Position numbers and translations under genes: made by a program. Positions 51,128-60,955 of a stretch of 64,000 nt of DNA are shown here, in pieces. The DNA comes from Streptomyces albofaciens JCM 4342 (GTDB lineage Bacteria; Actinomycetota; Actinomycetes; Streptomycetales; Streptomycetaceae), in assembly GCF_008634025.1 (NCBI RefSeq), contig NZ_PDCM01000001.1, forward strand, positions 1,981,501 through 2,045,500, written 5' to 3'. The notes beneath the pieces were generated by a model. The model made no database searches, was not told the origin of the DNA, and was given only the letters and a program-made list of their open reading frames with translations. The stretch's first letter is position 1. Each line of letters opens with the position of its first letter.

Positions 51128-51925
51128 TCACCGGCCGCGCCACTCGCCGCTCACGGCCGGGACGATCTGCGCGAGGTACTCCTCGGTGATCTCGCGGATC
51201 GACTCCACGCTCACGTCCTCGCCCTCGCCCCACACCTTCCCGGCGACGCGCATCACGCCGCTGAACGCCGCGACGACCACCCGCGGGCGCGGGTCCGTCG
51301 CGACGTCCACGCCCTCGCGCCGGGCGATGAGGCGGGCGATCTGCTCCTCCAGGATCGCGTAGCGGCGCCAGTGGGCGGAGACCAGCGCGGGCGTCGACTC
51401 GATCATCTGGTAGGTGCGCATGTGCAGTTCCAGCGGGATCACCGACTGGATCGCGCCGCCGATGTCGTCCCACGAGGACATCACGGCGTTGTGCAGCGCC
51501 TCCAGGGGCGCCTCGCCCTCCGGCCGCCGCTCCAGTTCCTCGGCGAAGCGCGCCTCCACCATCTCGTGGACGGCGAAGACGACCTCCTCCTTGCTCGCGA
51601 AGTAGCGGAAGAACGTGCGCTGCGAGACGTCGACGGCCTCGGCGATCTCGTCGATCGTCGTCTCTTCGTAGCCGTGCGCCGTGAACAGTTCGAGGGCGGA
51701 GCGGATCAGCGCGTCACGGGTGCGCTGCTTCTTGCGCTCGCGCAGGCCGCCGGCGGGGGCGGTGCCGGGCGATGCCGGGCGGGCGGAGGCAGGGCGGGCG
51801 GAGGCCGGGGCGCCGCTCGCGGAAAGGGCCGCTTCCCCGTCGTCCGGATCAGGGGTGCCGACGGCGTCCGGATCAGGGGCACCGGCGGGTTCAGGTCGTG
51901 TCACCTGCGGCGTGGAGGGGGTCAT
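51128..51925 (-). CDS. TetR family transcriptional regulator
   Basis: A 265-residue repressor from ATG 51925. The first 60 residues are a Pro/Ala/Asp-rich low-complexity leader. The helix-turn-helix is RDALIRSALELFTAHGYEETTIDEIAEAVDVSQRTFFRYFASKEEVVFAV (about 69-118), close to drug-efflux regulators. It is divergent from the MFS gene at 52040, and inverted repeats of TGTCA type lie between them. The pair is a classic local repressor-pump arrangement. Confidence 0.92.
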   Translation of the reverse strand: MTPSTPQVTRPEPAGAPDPDAVGTPDPDDGEAALSASGAPASARPASARPASPGTAPAGGLRERKKQRTRDALIRSALELFTAHGYEETTIDEIAEAVDVSQRTFFRYFASKEEVVFAVHEMVEARFAEELERRPEGEAPLEALHNAVMSSWDDIGGAIQSVIPLELHMRTYQMIESTPALVSAHWRRYAILEEQIARLIARREGVDVATDPRPRVVVAAFSGVMRVAGKVWGEGEDVSVESIREITEEYLAQIVPAVSGEWRGR

Positions 51926-51977
51926 CCGGCGCCGCCTTTCTCGTTGTTGCCGCTGCTCAGAATACCTGTGAGCTAGA

Positions 51978-52033
51978 TGACAGTTACCGACTCATGAATT
52001 GCTTTGTCAACTGTCAGTGGCTGACATTAGCCT
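51978..52033. promoter_or_regulatory. TetR operator and promoter of the MFS gene
   Basis: TGACAGTT (51978-51985) and AACTGTCA (52009-52016) are inverted arms. A second, tight inverted repeat TGTCAG-TGG-CTGACA lies at 52012-52026. TTGTCA (52004-52009) and TAGCCT (52028-52033), 18 bp apart, are plausible promoter hexamers overlapped by these sites. The -10 box is six bases before ATG 52040, suggesting a leaderless message. Confidence 0.65.
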
Positions 52034-52039
52034 CGAAGG

Positions 52040-53644
52040 ATGAGCTCACAGACCCCGGTTGCCCACGCCGCGCCGGACCTTCCCGTACCGGAGCCTCGGA
52101 AGGGACTCCGGGGCCATCCGTGGCTGACCCTGTTCTCCGTCGCGATCGGCGTGATGATGGTGGCCCTCGACGGCACCATCGTCGCCATCGCCAACCCGGC
52201 CATCCAGGCGGACCTCAAGGCGTCCCTCGCCGACGTCCAGTGGATCACCAACGGCTATCTGCTGGCCCTCGCCGTCTCGCTGATCACGGCCGGCAAGCTC
52301 GGTGACCGCTTCGGCCACCGCCAGACCTTTCTCATAGGCGTGGTGGGCTTCGCGCTCGCCTCCGGAGCCATCGGCCTGTCCAGCGAGGTCTCGCTGGTCA
52401 TCACCTTCCGCGTGCTTCAGGGGATCTTCGGCGCGCTGCTGATGCCCGCCGCCCTCGGACTGCTGCGGGCCTCCTTCCCGGCCGAGAAGCTCAACATGGC
52501 CATCGGCATCTGGGGCATGGTCATCGGCGCCTCCACCGCCGGCGGCCCGATCGTCGGCGGCCTGCTCGTGGAGCACGTCAACTGGCAGTCGGTGTTCTTC
52601 ATCAACGTGCCGGTCGGTGTGCTCGCCCTCGTCCTGGGCCTGGTCATCCTCAAGGACCACCGCGCCCAGAACGCCCCGCGCTCCTTCGACATCCCCGGCA
52701 TCGTGCTGCTCTCCGGTGCCATGTTCTGCCTCATCTGGGCCCTGATCAAGGCCGGTGAGTGGGGCTGGGGCGACGCGAAGACGCTGGGCTTCCTCGCCGC
52801 CGCGGTCGTGGTCTTCGCCGCCTTCGCGGTCCTGGAGACCAAGGTCCGCGAGCCGCTGATCCCGCTGCGGATGTTCCGTTCCGTGCCGCTGACGGCCGGT
52901 ACGGTCCTGATGGTGCTGATGGCCTTCGCCTTCATGGGCGGCCTGTTCTTCGTCACCTTCTACCTGCAGAACGTGCACGGTCTGAGCCCGGTCGACAGCG
53001 GTCTGCACCTGCTGCCGCTCACCGCGATGATGATCGTCGGCTCGCCGGCCGCGGGCGCGCTGATCACCAAGTTCGGCCCGCGCATCCCGCTCGTCGGCGG
53101 CATGGTGTTCACCGCTGTCGCCATGTTCGGCATGACGACCCTGTCCACCGACACGGGCACGCTGACCATGTCGCTGTGGTTCGCGCTGCTCGGCCTGGGC
53201 CTGGCGCCGGTCATGGTCGGCGCCACCGAGGTCATCGTCGGCAACGCGCCGCTGGAGCTCTCCGGTGTGGCAGGCGGCCTCCAGCAGGCCGCCATGCAGG
53301 TCGGCGGCAGCCTCGGCACGGCCGTGCTCGGCGCCGTGATGTCCAGCAAGGTCAGCTCGGACTTCGCGGGCAACTGGACCAAGGCGGGTCTGCCGGGTGC
53401 TCCGGACCCGGCGCTGAAGGCCGCCGCCGAGGTCGGCGCGGTGCCGCCGCAGGTGGCCCAGGCCCCGGGCATGACGCCGCAGATCGTCGACCGGATCGGC
53501 ACCGCGGTGCACGACACGTTCGTGTCCGGCATGGGCCTGGCCTTCACCGTCGCCTGCGCCGTGTCGGTCGTCGCGGCCGTCGTCGCGCTGTTCACCAAGC
53601 GCGGCGCGAACGCGGAGGCGGGCGCGGGCGTCGGACACATCTGA
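52040..53644 (+). CDS. MFS drug transporter, DHA2 (EmrB/QacA) type
   Basis: A 534-residue, 14-helix exporter from ATG 52040. Helix 1 carries VMMVALDGTIVAIANPAIQ, the DHA2 motif D1. GKLGDRFGHRQTF is MFS motif A, and RVLQGIFGALLMPAALGLLRASF contains motif C-like features. A cytosolic loop and helices to the Ala/Gly-rich C-terminus complete it. It is regulated by the divergent TetR gene. No Shine-Dalgarno sequence lies before the ATG, agreeing with leaderless initiation. Probable substrates are antibiotics or hydrophobic toxic compounds. Confidence 0.93.
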   Translation: MSSQTPVAHAAPDLPVPEPRKGLRGHPWLTLFSVAIGVMMVALDGTIVAIANPAIQADLKASLADVQWITNGYLLALAVSLITAGKLGDRFGHRQTFLIGVVGFALASGAIGLSSEVSLVITFRVLQGIFGALLMPAALGLLRASFPAEKLNMAIGIWGMVIGASTAGGPIVGGLLVEHVNWQSVFFINVPVGVLALVLGLVILKDHRAQNAPRSFDIPGIVLLSGAMFCLIWALIKAGEWGWGDAKTLGFLAAAVVVFAAFAVLETKVREPLIPLRMFRSVPLTAGTVLMVLMAFAFMGGLFFVTFYLQNVHGLSPVDSGLHLLPLTAMMIVGSPAAGALITKFGPRIPLVGGMVFTAVAMFGMTTLSTDTGTLTMSLWFALLGLGLAPVMVGATEVIVGNAPLELSGVAGGLQQAAMQVGGSLGTAVLGAVMSSKVSSDFAGNWTKAGLPGAPDPALKAAAEVGAVPPQVAQAPGMTPQIVDRIGTAVHDTFVSGMGLAFTVACAVSVVAAVVALFTKRGANAEAGAGVGHI

Positions 53645-53718
53645 CCGTCCGCCGTCCACCGTCGGCTCCATCCACCGTCCACCGTCCGCCATTCGCCGGA
53701 CAACCGGGTCGCGTTGAC

Positions 53719-53757
53719 GCGCGGCCGGCCGGGGCTCCCCGCCCGGGCCGGCCGCGC
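53719..53757 (+). terminator. Intrinsic terminator after the MFS gene
   Basis: GCGCGGCCGGCC (53719-53730) pairs with GGCCGGCCGCGC (53746-53757) over 12 bp, followed by the T-rich tract GTTTCGTTTCT. The surrounding 53645-54036 gap also holds short CCACCGTCCGCC iterations just after the MFS stop but no gene. Confidence 0.8.
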
Positions 53758-54036
53758 GTTTCGTTTCTCCACAGGCGCGCGGTCGCTCGTACGGGGCTGA
53801 GGTTGTCCGTACCCCTACGTACGCCGACCAGGCCGTACGCTCATGAAGCGCGTCAACCGGCGTCCGCGCGGAGCCCGTTGAACGCCGCGACGGCAGCGCA
53901 TCGCCTGTCCGGGTGGACCGATCGGTGCCTGCCTGGCGCCCGCCGCCGCGCCCCGCCAAGCTCGGATCACCGACCCCGCGGCGGACAACCGCCCGCCGCG
54001 GCAGACCACTTCGTACTCCACGGGGGAGTGATCCAC

Positions 54037-54441
54037 ATGCGTACGGTCCGCACCGGCATCCTGATCGCGGGAGCCGCCGCACTGGCCGCCGCCCTCCTCG
54101 GCGTCCCGTCCGCGCACGGCACGCCGCAGGCACGGCCACGGGCCCATGCGGGCCCGGCTGCCGGGGACTGCGCCGCCGGCCAGTTCTGCCTCTGGCCGGG
54201 CCGCGGCTTCAGCGGCGAGCGGCAGGTCCACGAACTGGCCGACACCGACATCGAAAGCTGCGTCACGCTCCCCGCCGGGGCCCGCGCCGCCTCCTTCGCC
54301 AACCGCACCGGGCGGCCGGTGACCACGTACCAGAGCGCCGAGTGCCAGGAGACCGGGGAGTTCGACACCTACCCGGGCGGCGGCAGCTGGGTGCCCGAAT
54401 CCCCCTACCAGGTGCGGGCGTTCAAAATCTGGGAGCACTGA
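54037..54441 (+). CDS. Secreted peptidase inhibitor-like protein (I36 type)
   Basis: A 134-residue protein from ATG 54037, nine bases after a GGGGGAG ribosome binding site. The Sec signal peptide spans about 1-28 (ILIAGAAALAAALLGVPSAHG). The mature part has DCAAGQFCLWPGRGFSGERQV and spaced Cys residues (45, 51, 75 and 102), the pattern of small crystallin-like peptidase inhibitors of family I36, where WP and FSG motifs recur. It probably folds with two disulfides outside the cell. The target protease is unknown. It lies alone between two terminators. Confidence 0.85.
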   Translation: MRTVRTGILIAGAAALAAALLGVPSAHGTPQARPRAHAGPAAGDCAAGQFCLWPGRGFSGERQVHELADTDIESCVTLPAGARAASFANRTGRPVTTYQSAECQETGEFDTYPGGGSWVPESPYQVRAFKIWEH

Positions 54442-54510
54442 GCGGGGGAGTGGGGGCGGCGACGCGGGGTACCCGGGTGGCGAGCCCGGACCACACGACC
54501 CTCGGGAGGG

Positions 54511-54840
54511 ATGATGGCGGGCCTCGGACAGCACAGCCGTACGCGATGGCGTACCCACCCGCGCAAGACCCCCCGCTCACGGGGCCGGACGGGGCCTCGG
54601 AGCGGGCCGGACCGCGCGACGCTGGGCGTGATCGGACTCATCTGCGCGGTCGCCGGATTCTTCGTCCTGAGCATCGTTCTGGGACCGGTGGCCGTGCTCC
54701 TCGGATGGCTCGCGACGGGCCGCCGGTGGAGTGCCGGGAGCCAGGCGCTGCCGGCGCTGGTGGCTGTGGTCCTCGGTGCGATCGACACGGTGCTGGCGGT
54801 CATCCGGATCGCCGGCGTGATGGCCGGCTCCCCGGTCTGA
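54511..54840 (+). CDS. DUF4190-like small membrane protein
   Basis: A 109-residue reading with two membrane helices (about 37-68 and 80-105) typical of DUF4190: RATLGVIGLICAVAGFFVLSIVLGPVAVLLGW. The first 35 residues are Arg-rich and unlike family N-termini. In another frame the same bases read AQPYAMAYPPAQDPPLT, a much more typical DUF4190 leader, so the N-terminus may contain a frameshift pair or the sequence an error. GGGAGGG is only one base from ATG 54511, a poor spacing. The start is therefore uncertain while the membrane part is well supported. Confidence 0.6.
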   Translation: MMAGLGQHSRTRWRTHPRKTPRSRGRTGPRSGPDRATLGVIGLICAVAGFFVLSIVLGPVAVLLGWLATGRRWSAGSQALPALVAVVLGAIDTVLAVIRIAGVMAGSPV

Positions 54841-54925
54841 CCGACCGGCCCGAGCGGTAGCCGTACGCGATCACCCGCCCGTCACCGGGCTCCCCGGCGG
54901 CGGACGGGAACACCGGAAGAGCGAA

Positions 54926-54969
54926 GCGCGGCGCCCCCGGCCGGAGAGATCCGGCCGGGGGCGCCGCGC
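54926..54969. terminator. Strong bidirectional terminator before aceE 3' end
   Basis: GCGCGGCGCCCCCGGCCGG (54926-54944) and CCGGCCGGGGGCGCCGCGC (54951-54969) form a perfect 19-bp stem with a six-base AGAGAT loop, between convergent genes. Confidence 0.9.
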
Positions 54970-55005
54970 GGTGGCCGTACGAGCCGCTGTCGGTACGGGG
55001 ACGCC

Positions 55006-57738
55006 TTATGCGTCGCCACCCGCCTCGCCGGCCTCGGCGGCCGCGACGTCCAGCAGCTGGTAGCGGTCGATCGCCTGCTTCAGCAGCGAACGGTCGACCT
55101 TGCCCTCCTTGGCCAGCTCGGTGAGCACGCCCAGCACGATCGACTGCGCGTCGATGTGGAAGTAGCGACGGGCCGCGCCCCGCGTGTCCGCGAAGCCGAA
55201 GCCGTCGGCGCCCAGCGACTGGTAGGTGCCCGGCACCCAGCGCGCGATCTGGTCCGGAACCGCCCGCATCCAGTCGGAGACGGCCACCTTCGGGCCCTCG
55301 GCGTCGGCCAGCTTCCGCGTCACGTACGGGACGCGCTGCTCCTCCTCCGGGTGGAGCAGGTTGTGCTCCTCGGCCTCCACCGCGTCGCGGCGCAGCTCGT
55401 TCCAGGAGGTCGCCGACCAGACGTCCGCCCTGACGTTCCACTCGTCGGCGAGGATCTGCTGCGCCTCCAGCGCCCACGGCACCGCCACACCGGAAGCGAG
55501 GATCTGGGCCGCGTGCTCGCCCTTCTCGCCCTGCTTGAAGCGGTACAGGCCCTTGAGGATGCCCTCGGCGTCCACGTCCGCCGGCTCGGCCGGGTGCTGG
55601 ATCGGCTCGTTGTAGACGGTGAGGTAGTAGAAGACGTCCTCGCTGTTCTCGCCGTACATCCGGCGCAGACCGTCCTTGACGATGTGCGCGATCTCGTACC
55701 CGTACGCCGGGTCGTAGGCGACACACGCCGGGTTGGTCGAGGCGAGCAGCTGGGAGTGGCCGTCCGCGTGCTGGAGGCCCTCACCGGTCAGGGTCGTACG
55801 GCCGGCGGTCGCACCGAGCACGAAGCCGCGTGCGAGCTGGTCGGCCATCTGCCAGAACTGGTCACCGGTGCGCTGGAACCCGAACATCGAGTAGAAGACG
55901 TAGACCGGGATCAGCGGCTCGCCGTGCGTGGCGTAGGCGGAGCCCGCCGCGATCAGCGAGGCGGTGCAGCCGGCCTCGGTGATGCCGTCGTGCAGCATCT
56001 GGCCGGTCGGCGACTCCTTGTAGGCCAGCAGCAGTTCGCGGTCGACCGACTCGTAGATCTGGCCCAGCGGGTTGTAGATCTTCGCGGACGGGAAGAACGC
56101 GTCCATGCCGAAGGTGCGGTACTCGTCGGGCGCGATCGGCACGAAGCGCTTGCCGATCTCCTTGTCCCGCATGAGGTCCTTCAGGACCCGCACGAACGCC
56201 ATGGTCGTGGCGATCTTCTGCTGGCCGGAGCCCTTCTTCGCGCCCGCGTACGCCTTGTCGTCCGGCAGCGCCAGCGGCTTGGCCCGCACGACGCGGGTCG
56301 GCACGTAACCGCCCAGCGACTTGCGGCGGTCGTGCATGTACTGGATCTCTTCGGAGTCGCGGCCCGGGTGGTAGTACGGCGGCAGGCCGTCCTCCAGGTC
56401 CTTGTCCGGGATCGGCAGGTGCAGCCGGTCGCGGAACATCTTCAGGTCGTCGACCGTCAGCTTCTTCATCTGGTGGGTCGCGTTGCGGCCCTCGAAGTTC
56501 GGGCCGAGCGTCCAGCCCTTGACGGTCTGCGCCAGGATCACCGTCGGCTGGCCCTTGTGGGCCTTGGCCGCCGCGTACGCCGCGTAGATCTTCTTGTGGT
56601 CGTGACCGCCGCGGCCCAGGTGCTGGATCTGGTGGTCGGTCATGTTCTCGACCATCGCGCGCAGGCGGTGGTCGTCGCCGAAGAAGTGCTCGCGGATGTA
56701 GGCGCCGGTCTCCGTCGCGTACGTCTGGAACTGGCCGTCCGGGGTCGTGTTCAGCTTGTTGACCAGGATGCCGTCGCGGTCCTGGGCCAGCAGCGGGTCC
56801 CAGCTGCGGTCCCACACCAGCTTGATCACGTTCCAGCCGGCGCCGCGGAACTGCGACTCCAGCTCCTGCATGATCTTGCCGTTGCCGCGGACCGGGCCGT
56901 CCAGGCGCTGGAGGTTGCAGTTGACCACGAAGGTCAGGTTGTCCAGGCCCTCGCGTGCGGCGATGGACAGCTGGCCGAGCGACTCCGGCTCGTCCATCTC
57001 GCCGTCGCCCAGGTAGGCCCACACGTGCGAGTCGGAGGTGTCGGCGATGCCGCGCGCCTCCATGTAGCGGTTCATCCGGGCCTGGTAGATCGCGCCGAGC
57101 GGGCCGAGGCCCATCGAGACGGTCGGGAACTCCCAGAAGTCCGGCATCAGCCGCGGGTGCGGGTAGCTGGACAGGCCGTTGGGGAACTTGGACTTCTCCT
57201 GGCGGAAGGCGTCCAGCTGGGCCTCGTTCAGGCGGTCCAGGAGGTAGGCGCGGGCGTACACGCCGGGCGAGGCGTGGCCCTGGAAGAAGATCTGGTCGCC
57301 GCCCTTGCCGTCGTCCTTGCCCCGGAAGAAGTGGTTGAAGCCCACGTCGTAGAGGGAGGCGGAGGACGCGAAGGTGGCGATGTGGCCGCCGACGCCGATA
57401 CCGGGGCGCTGCGCACGGGAAACCATGACCGCGGCGTTCCACCGGGTGGCGTTCAGGATCTTGCGCTCGATCTCCTCGTTGCCGGGGAAGAACGGCTCGT
57501 CCTTGGTCGCGATGGTGTTGACGTAATCCGTGCTGCGCATCTCGGGCACGGCCACGCGCTTCTCGCGGGCACGCTCGATCAGGCGGAGCATGAGGTAGCG
57601 GGCACGTTCCCGGCCTCGCTCATCGACGGCTGCGTCGAGCGAGTCGAGCCATTCCTGGGTCTCTTCGGGATCGAAGTCCGGGACCTGGCTGGGAAGGCCG
57701 CCAATGATGATCGGGTTGCGATCGGATCCGGAAGCCAC
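55006..57738 (-). CDS. aceE: Pyruvate dehydrogenase E1 component
   Basis: A 910-residue homodimeric E1 that decarboxylates pyruvate with thiamine diphosphate and passes the acetyl group to lipoylated E2. GTG 57738 ([19 protein letters not shown]) follows GAAGGA and is the known streptomycete start; upstream in-frame codons add a non-homologous leader. The ThDP motif is [34 protein letters not shown] (about 230-263). [13 protein letters not shown] and [12 protein letters not shown] are active-site loops, and the transketolase-like central domain is evident. It is a stand-alone gene with its own terminator and a long 5' region shared with the DUF3052 gene. Confidence 0.96.
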   Translation of the reverse strand: MASGSDRNPIIIGGLPSQVPDFDPEETQEWLDSLDAAVDERGRERARYLMLRLIERAREKRVAVPEMRSTDYVNTIATKDEPFFPGNEEIERKILNATRWNAAVMVSRAQRPGIGVGGHIATFASSASLYDVGFNHFFRGKDDGKGGDQIFFQGHASPGVYARAYLLDRLNEAQLDAFRQEKSKFPNGLSSYPHPRLMPDFWEFPTVSMGLGPLGAIYQARMNRYMEARGIADTSDSHVWAYLGDGEMDEPESLGQLSIAAREGLDNLTFVVNCNLQRLDGPVRGNGKIMQELESQFRGAGWNVIKLVWDRSWDPLLAQDRDGILVNKLNTTPDGQFQTYATETGAYIREHFFGDDHRLRAMVENMTDHQIQHLGRGGHDHKKIYAAYAAAKAHKGQPTVILAQTVKGWTLGPNFEGRNATHQMKKLTVDDLKMFRDRLHLPIPDKDLEDGLPPYYHPGRDSEEIQYMHDRRKSLGGYVPTRVVRAKPLALPDDKAYAGAKKGSGQQKIATTMAFVRVLKDLMRDKEIGKRFVPIAPDEYRTFGMDAFFPSAKIYNPLGQIYESVDRELLLAYKESPTGQMLHDGITEAGCTASLIAAGSAYATHGEPLIPVYVFYSMFGFQRTGDQFWQMADQLARGFVLGATAGRTTLTGEGLQHADGHSQLLASTNPACVAYDPAYGYEIAHIVKDGLRRMYGENSEDVFYYLTVYNEPIQHPAEPADVDAEGILKGLYRFKQGEKGEHAAQILASGVAVPWALEAQQILADEWNVRADVWSATSWNELRRDAVEAEEHNLLHPEEEQRVPYVTRKLADAEGPKVAVSDWMRAVPDQIARWVPGTYQSLGADGFGFADTRGAARRYFHIDAQSIVLGVLTELAKEGKVDRSLLKQAIDRYQLLDVAAAEAGEAGGDA

Positions 57739-58208
57739 GCTGTTCCTTCGCTGTTCGGTATTGCTCTGCTTGGTGTCGCGCCGTCTTCCATCGTGTACCG
57801 GCTCGCCGGGATACGTCATCTCTACCGGTGGGTAACCACTCCCTAAGAGACGGGCGCTGAAAGGCCGGTTTTTCAGGTCGGCCAAATCGCAACCATACGC
57901 CCACGCCGAAACCGGCTGCCGTACGGTCGTGCGAACCCCGAAGAGAGGTCCGCCCGCGAGGCGGTGCCCCCCAAAGGGCGCAGTCCCCTCTCAAAACTAC
58001 ATAAAGAACACGAAACTGTGTGGGGTGAATCACTTCCCGTCGCGTGCGCGGGGTCGCAGTTGCGGCGAGACGGCGGTAAACGTCACCGTTTCGGCGGTCT
58101 CGGCCGCCGGGTACTTGCGCGATCCGCCCGGCCCGTGTGGACTACGCCCAATGCCTCGCGCGTGCGTGGGGTGCAAGCCATTTACCGAAACATGACAGGA
58201 GGCAATCC
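57739..58208. other. Divergent control region of aceE and DUF3052
   Basis: A 470-bp gap. CTGAAA (57857-57862) and TTTCAG (57871-57876) form an inverted repeat with an eight-base spacer, 120-140 bp upstream of aceE. An AT-rich segment (57995-58025, CAAAACTACATAAAGAACAC) is the most promoter-like part. No gene or RNA is supported here, but its length suggests regulation. Confidence 0.4.
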
Positions 58209-58649
58209 GTGAGCGCGACCGCGGACCACGCGGAGGAGCGGACCAACCCGGCCGTCAGGCTGGGGTTCGAGCCCGGACAGGTGGTCCAGGAGATCGGCTA
58301 CGACGACGACGTCGAGCAGGAGCTCCGCGAAGCCATTGAGGCCGTGATCGGCCAGGAGATCGTTGACGAGGACTACGACGACGTCGCCGACGTCGTCGTG
58401 CTGTGGTTCCGCGATGACGACGGCGACCTCACGGACGCGCTGGTGGATGCCATCGGTCTGATCGACGAGGGCGGCGAGATCTGGCTGATGACGCCCAAGA
58501 CCGGCCGGGACGGGTACGTCGAGCCGAGCGACATCAACGAAGCCGCACAGACCGCGGGCCTGACCCAGACCAGGAGCATCAACGCAGGCAAGGACTGGAG
58601 CGGCAGCCGCCTGGTCACCCCCAAGGGCGCCAAGTCCGGCAAGCGCTGA
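58209..58649 (+). CDS. DUF3052 domain-containing protein
   Basis: A 146-residue very acidic cytosolic protein. GTG 58209 follows AGGAGG at the usual spacing; an upstream in-frame ATG would add an unrelated leader. The sequence NPAVRLGFEPGQVVQEIGYDDDVEQELREAIEAVIGQEIVDEDYDDVADVVVLWFRDDDGDL and SPEC-like SGSRLVTPKG match DUF3052, a conserved actinobacterial protein of unknown function. It is divergent from aceE and upstream of the AhpE-type peroxiredoxin gene, an order I recall from S. coelicolor. Confidence 0.92.
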   Translation: MSATADHAEERTNPAVRLGFEPGQVVQEIGYDDDVEQELREAIEAVIGQEIVDEDYDDVADVVVLWFRDDDGDLTDALVDAIGLIDEGGEIWLMTPKTGRDGYVEPSDINEAAQTAGLTQTRSINAGKDWSGSRLVTPKGAKSGKR

Positions 58650-58854
58650 GCCGCGCCCCCACGATCCGTACCCAGCCCTCCGCCGGGTGATCCGGTGGGG
58701 GGCTCGGTGTGTGAGCGCCGGCGCGTAGGGTTGGCCGCAACCTGTTGGAATCCGCCGGAGCGGCCGTCGGCGGCGGTGCCCGTTCATACGCCGGGATCGG
58801 CGTCCGGGCACGGCGGCGCGCCCGCTCACGGCGTCTGCGAAGGGAACGGTCCCC

Positions 58855-59313
58855 ATGGCGATCGAGGTCGGCACGAAGGCTCCGGATTTCGAGCTGAAGA
58901 ACCAGCACGGCGAGCTGGTCAAGCTCTCCGACTTCCGCGGCGAGAAGGCCGTCGTCCTCCTCTTCTACCCGTTCGCCTTCACCGGTGTGTGCACCGGTGA
59001 GCTGTGCGCCCTGCGCGACGAGCTGCCGAAGTTCGTCAACGACGATGTTCAGCTGCTGGCCGTCTCCAACGACTCGCCCTTCTCGCTGCGCGTCTTCGCC
59101 GAGCAGGAGGGTCTGGAGTACCCGCTGCTGTCGGACTTCTGGCCGCACGGCGAGGCGTCGCGGGCGTACGGCGTCTTCGACGAGGAGAAGGGCTGCGCGG
59201 TGCGCGGGACCTTCATCATCGACAAGGAGGGCGTGGTGCGCTGGACGGTCGTCAACGGCCTGCCCGACGCCCGTGACCTCAACGACTACCTCAAGGCGCT
59301 CGACGCCCTCTGA
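58855..59313 (+). CDS. AhpE-type peroxiredoxin
   Basis: A 152-residue thiol peroxidase from ATG 58855. The peroxidatic site is PFAFTGVCTGELC with Cys46, followed by Cys51, in the PxxxTxxC motif. RGTFIIDKEGVVRWTVVN and YPLLSDFWPHG are family features. In mycobacteria AhpE is recycled by mycothiol and mycoredoxin. It should reduce organic peroxides and peroxynitrite in the cytosol. It stands between DUF3052 and the TerD genes, all on the plus strand but with separate promoters implied by 205- and 179-bp gaps. Confidence 0.94.
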   Translation: MAIEVGTKAPDFELKNQHGELVKLSDFRGEKAVVLLFYPFAFTGVCTGELCALRDELPKFVNDDVQLLAVSNDSPFSLRVFAEQEGLEYPLLSDFWPHGEASRAYGVFDEEKGCAVRGTFIIDKEGVVRWTVVNGLPDARDLNDYLKALDAL

Positions 59314-59492
59314 TCAGGGCGCGCGCCGGCCGGTCCGCGGGGCCGCGGCCGGTCCGGACCGCGACATCGCGACGCTGTCCGGGCCGGAACCTGTAATCGG
59401 TGGGAACTGGTCACTAGGATCAAAACGTTGATCCGATGCCATGCACGATGGGGGCGCAAAGCATTCGTACCCCTCGAACCCAAGGAGGACTC

Positions 59493-60068
59493 GTGGGAGT
59501 CAGCCTCAGCAAGGGCGGCAACGTCTCGCTGACGAAGGAAGCCCCCAATCTGACCGCGGTCGTCGTCGGTCTGGGCTGGGACGCCCGTACCACCACCGGT
59601 ACGGACTTCGACCTGGACGCCAGCGCTCTGCTGACGAACGACCAGGGCAAGGTCGCCAACGACCAGAACTTCGTGTTCTTCAACAACCTGAAGAGCCCGG
59701 ACGGCTCGGTCGAGCACACCGGCGACAACATCACCGGTGAGGGTGAGGGCGACGACGAGCAGATCAAGGTGAACCTGGCCGCGGTGCCGGCCGATGTCGC
59801 CAAGATCGTGTTCCCGGTGTCCATCTACGACGCCGAGAACCGCCAGCAGAGCTTCGGCCAGGTCCGCAACGCCTTCATCCGCGTCGTGAACCAGGCCGAC
59901 GGCAACGAGCTCGCGCGCTACGACCTGAGCGAGGACGCCTCGACCGAGACCGCCATGGTCTTCGGCGAGCTGTACCGCAACGGCGCGGAGTGGAAGTTCC
60001 GTGCCATCGGTCAGGGCTACGCCTCGGGCCTGCGCGGCATCGCGCAGGACTTCGGCGTCAACGTCTGA
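59493..60068 (+). CDS. terD: TerD-family stress protein
   Basis: A 191-residue protein starting at GTG 59493, with AGGAGG seven bases upstream. The calcium-binding TerD fold is clear: [31 protein letters not shown] (2-32), [37 protein letters not shown] with acidic calcium ligands, and [35 protein letters not shown]. It is cytosolic and peripheral, linked to tellurite and oxidative stress and to chemical-stress signalling. A paralogue follows at 60325. A strong hairpin separates them. Confidence 0.95.
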   Translation: MGVSLSKGGNVSLTKEAPNLTAVVVGLGWDARTTTGTDFDLDASALLTNDQGKVANDQNFVFFNNLKSPDGSVEHTGDNITGEGEGDDEQIKVNLAAVPADVAKIVFPVSIYDAENRQQSFGQVRNAFIRVVNQADGNELARYDLSEDASTETAMVFGELYRNGAEWKFRAIGQGYASGLRGIAQDFGVNV

Positions 60069-60084
60069 CCGGAGTCACCTTCCG

Positions 60085-60130
60085 CGCCCGGCGCCGTACA
60101 CCCCTGTCCCGGGGCGTACGGCGCCGGGCG
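60085..60130 (+). terminator. Intrinsic terminator after the first terD
   Basis: The stem 60085-60099 (CGCCCGGCGCCGTAC) pairs with 60116-60130 (GTACGGCGCCGGGCG) over 15 bp with a 16-nt loop. The rest of the 60069-60324 gap has many CGTACG motifs but no gene. Confidence 0.85.
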
Positions 60131-60324
60131 TGCTTGAAGCCCGTACGCGCTCCGTACGGGACGCGGACCCCGGACAGCGGCGTGCGCGCACCGCGCACGG
60201 TCCAGACGTGCGCCGTAAGGGCGTCGTATCCGGGTCCGTGTCCGCCTCGTACGGACGGCGTACGGACCTGTAGAAAGCCGTGGGTCACCGCGGTACCACC
60301 GTCACCGGGGAGGATGCGAACACC

Positions 60325-60900
60325 ATGGGCGTCACGCTCGCAAAGGGAGGCAACGTCTCCCTCTCCAAGGCAGCGCCGAATCTCACGCAGGTCATGGTCG
60401 GCCTGGGCTGGGACGCGCGCTCGACCACGGGAGCGCCGTTCGACCTGGACGCCAGCGCACTGCTGTGCAGGTCGGGGCGGGTGCTCGGGGACGAGTACTT
60501 CGTCTTCTACAACAACCTCAAGAGCCCGGACGGCTCGGTCGAACACACCGGCGACAATCTCACCGGTGAGGGCGAGGGGGACGACGAGTCGATTCTCGTC
60601 GACCTGAGCAAGGTCCCCGCCGAGGTCGACAAGATCGTATTTCCGGTCTCGATCCACGAGGCGGATCTGCGCGGCCAGAGCTTCGGCCAGGTCAGCAACG
60701 CTTTCATCCGGGTCGTCAATCAGGCGGACGGCAGCGAGCTGGCGCGTTACGACCTCAGCGAGGACGCTTCCAGCGAAACGGCGATGATCTTCGGCGAGGT
60801 CTACCGGTACAGCGGTGAATGGAAGTTCCGCGCGGTGGGCCAGGGGTACGCGTCGGGGTTGCGCGGCATCGCTCTAGACTTCGGGGTCAACGTTTCGTAA
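60325..60900 (+). CDS. terD: TerD-family stress protein, paralogue
   Basis: A 191-residue paralogue of the preceding TerD, starting at ATG 60325. It has the same framework: [71 protein letters not shown] and [21 protein letters not shown]. Differences concentrate in residues 36-60 (a [12 protein letters not shown] segment with one Cys) and the helix after about 110. Tandem TerD copies probably arose by duplication. It ends 55 bp before the TerC-like gene. Confidence 0.95.
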   Translation: MGVTLAKGGNVSLSKAAPNLTQVMVGLGWDARSTTGAPFDLDASALLCRSGRVLGDEYFVFYNNLKSPDGSVEHTGDNLTGEGEGDDESILVDLSKVPAEVDKIVFPVSIHEADLRGQSFGQVSNAFIRVVNQADGSELARYDLSEDASSETAMIFGEVYRYSGEWKFRAVGQGYASGLRGIALDFGVNVS

Positions 60901-60955
60901 AGGCGCCGCGCGCCCAGCGCGGGGGACCCCACACAGCGAGGGATTGGGTTAGGCA

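Noticed and set aside
57964..58212. 82-codon plus-strand frame in the aceE-DUF3052 gap
   Set aside because: Composition and codon use are not coding-like, and it runs into the DUF3052 ribosome binding site.
58262..58276. tRNA-like GGTTCGA motif
   Set aside because: It lies inside the DUF3052 coding frame (GGG TTC GAG) and no cloverleaf can be drawn around it. I saw no tRNA gene elsewhere.
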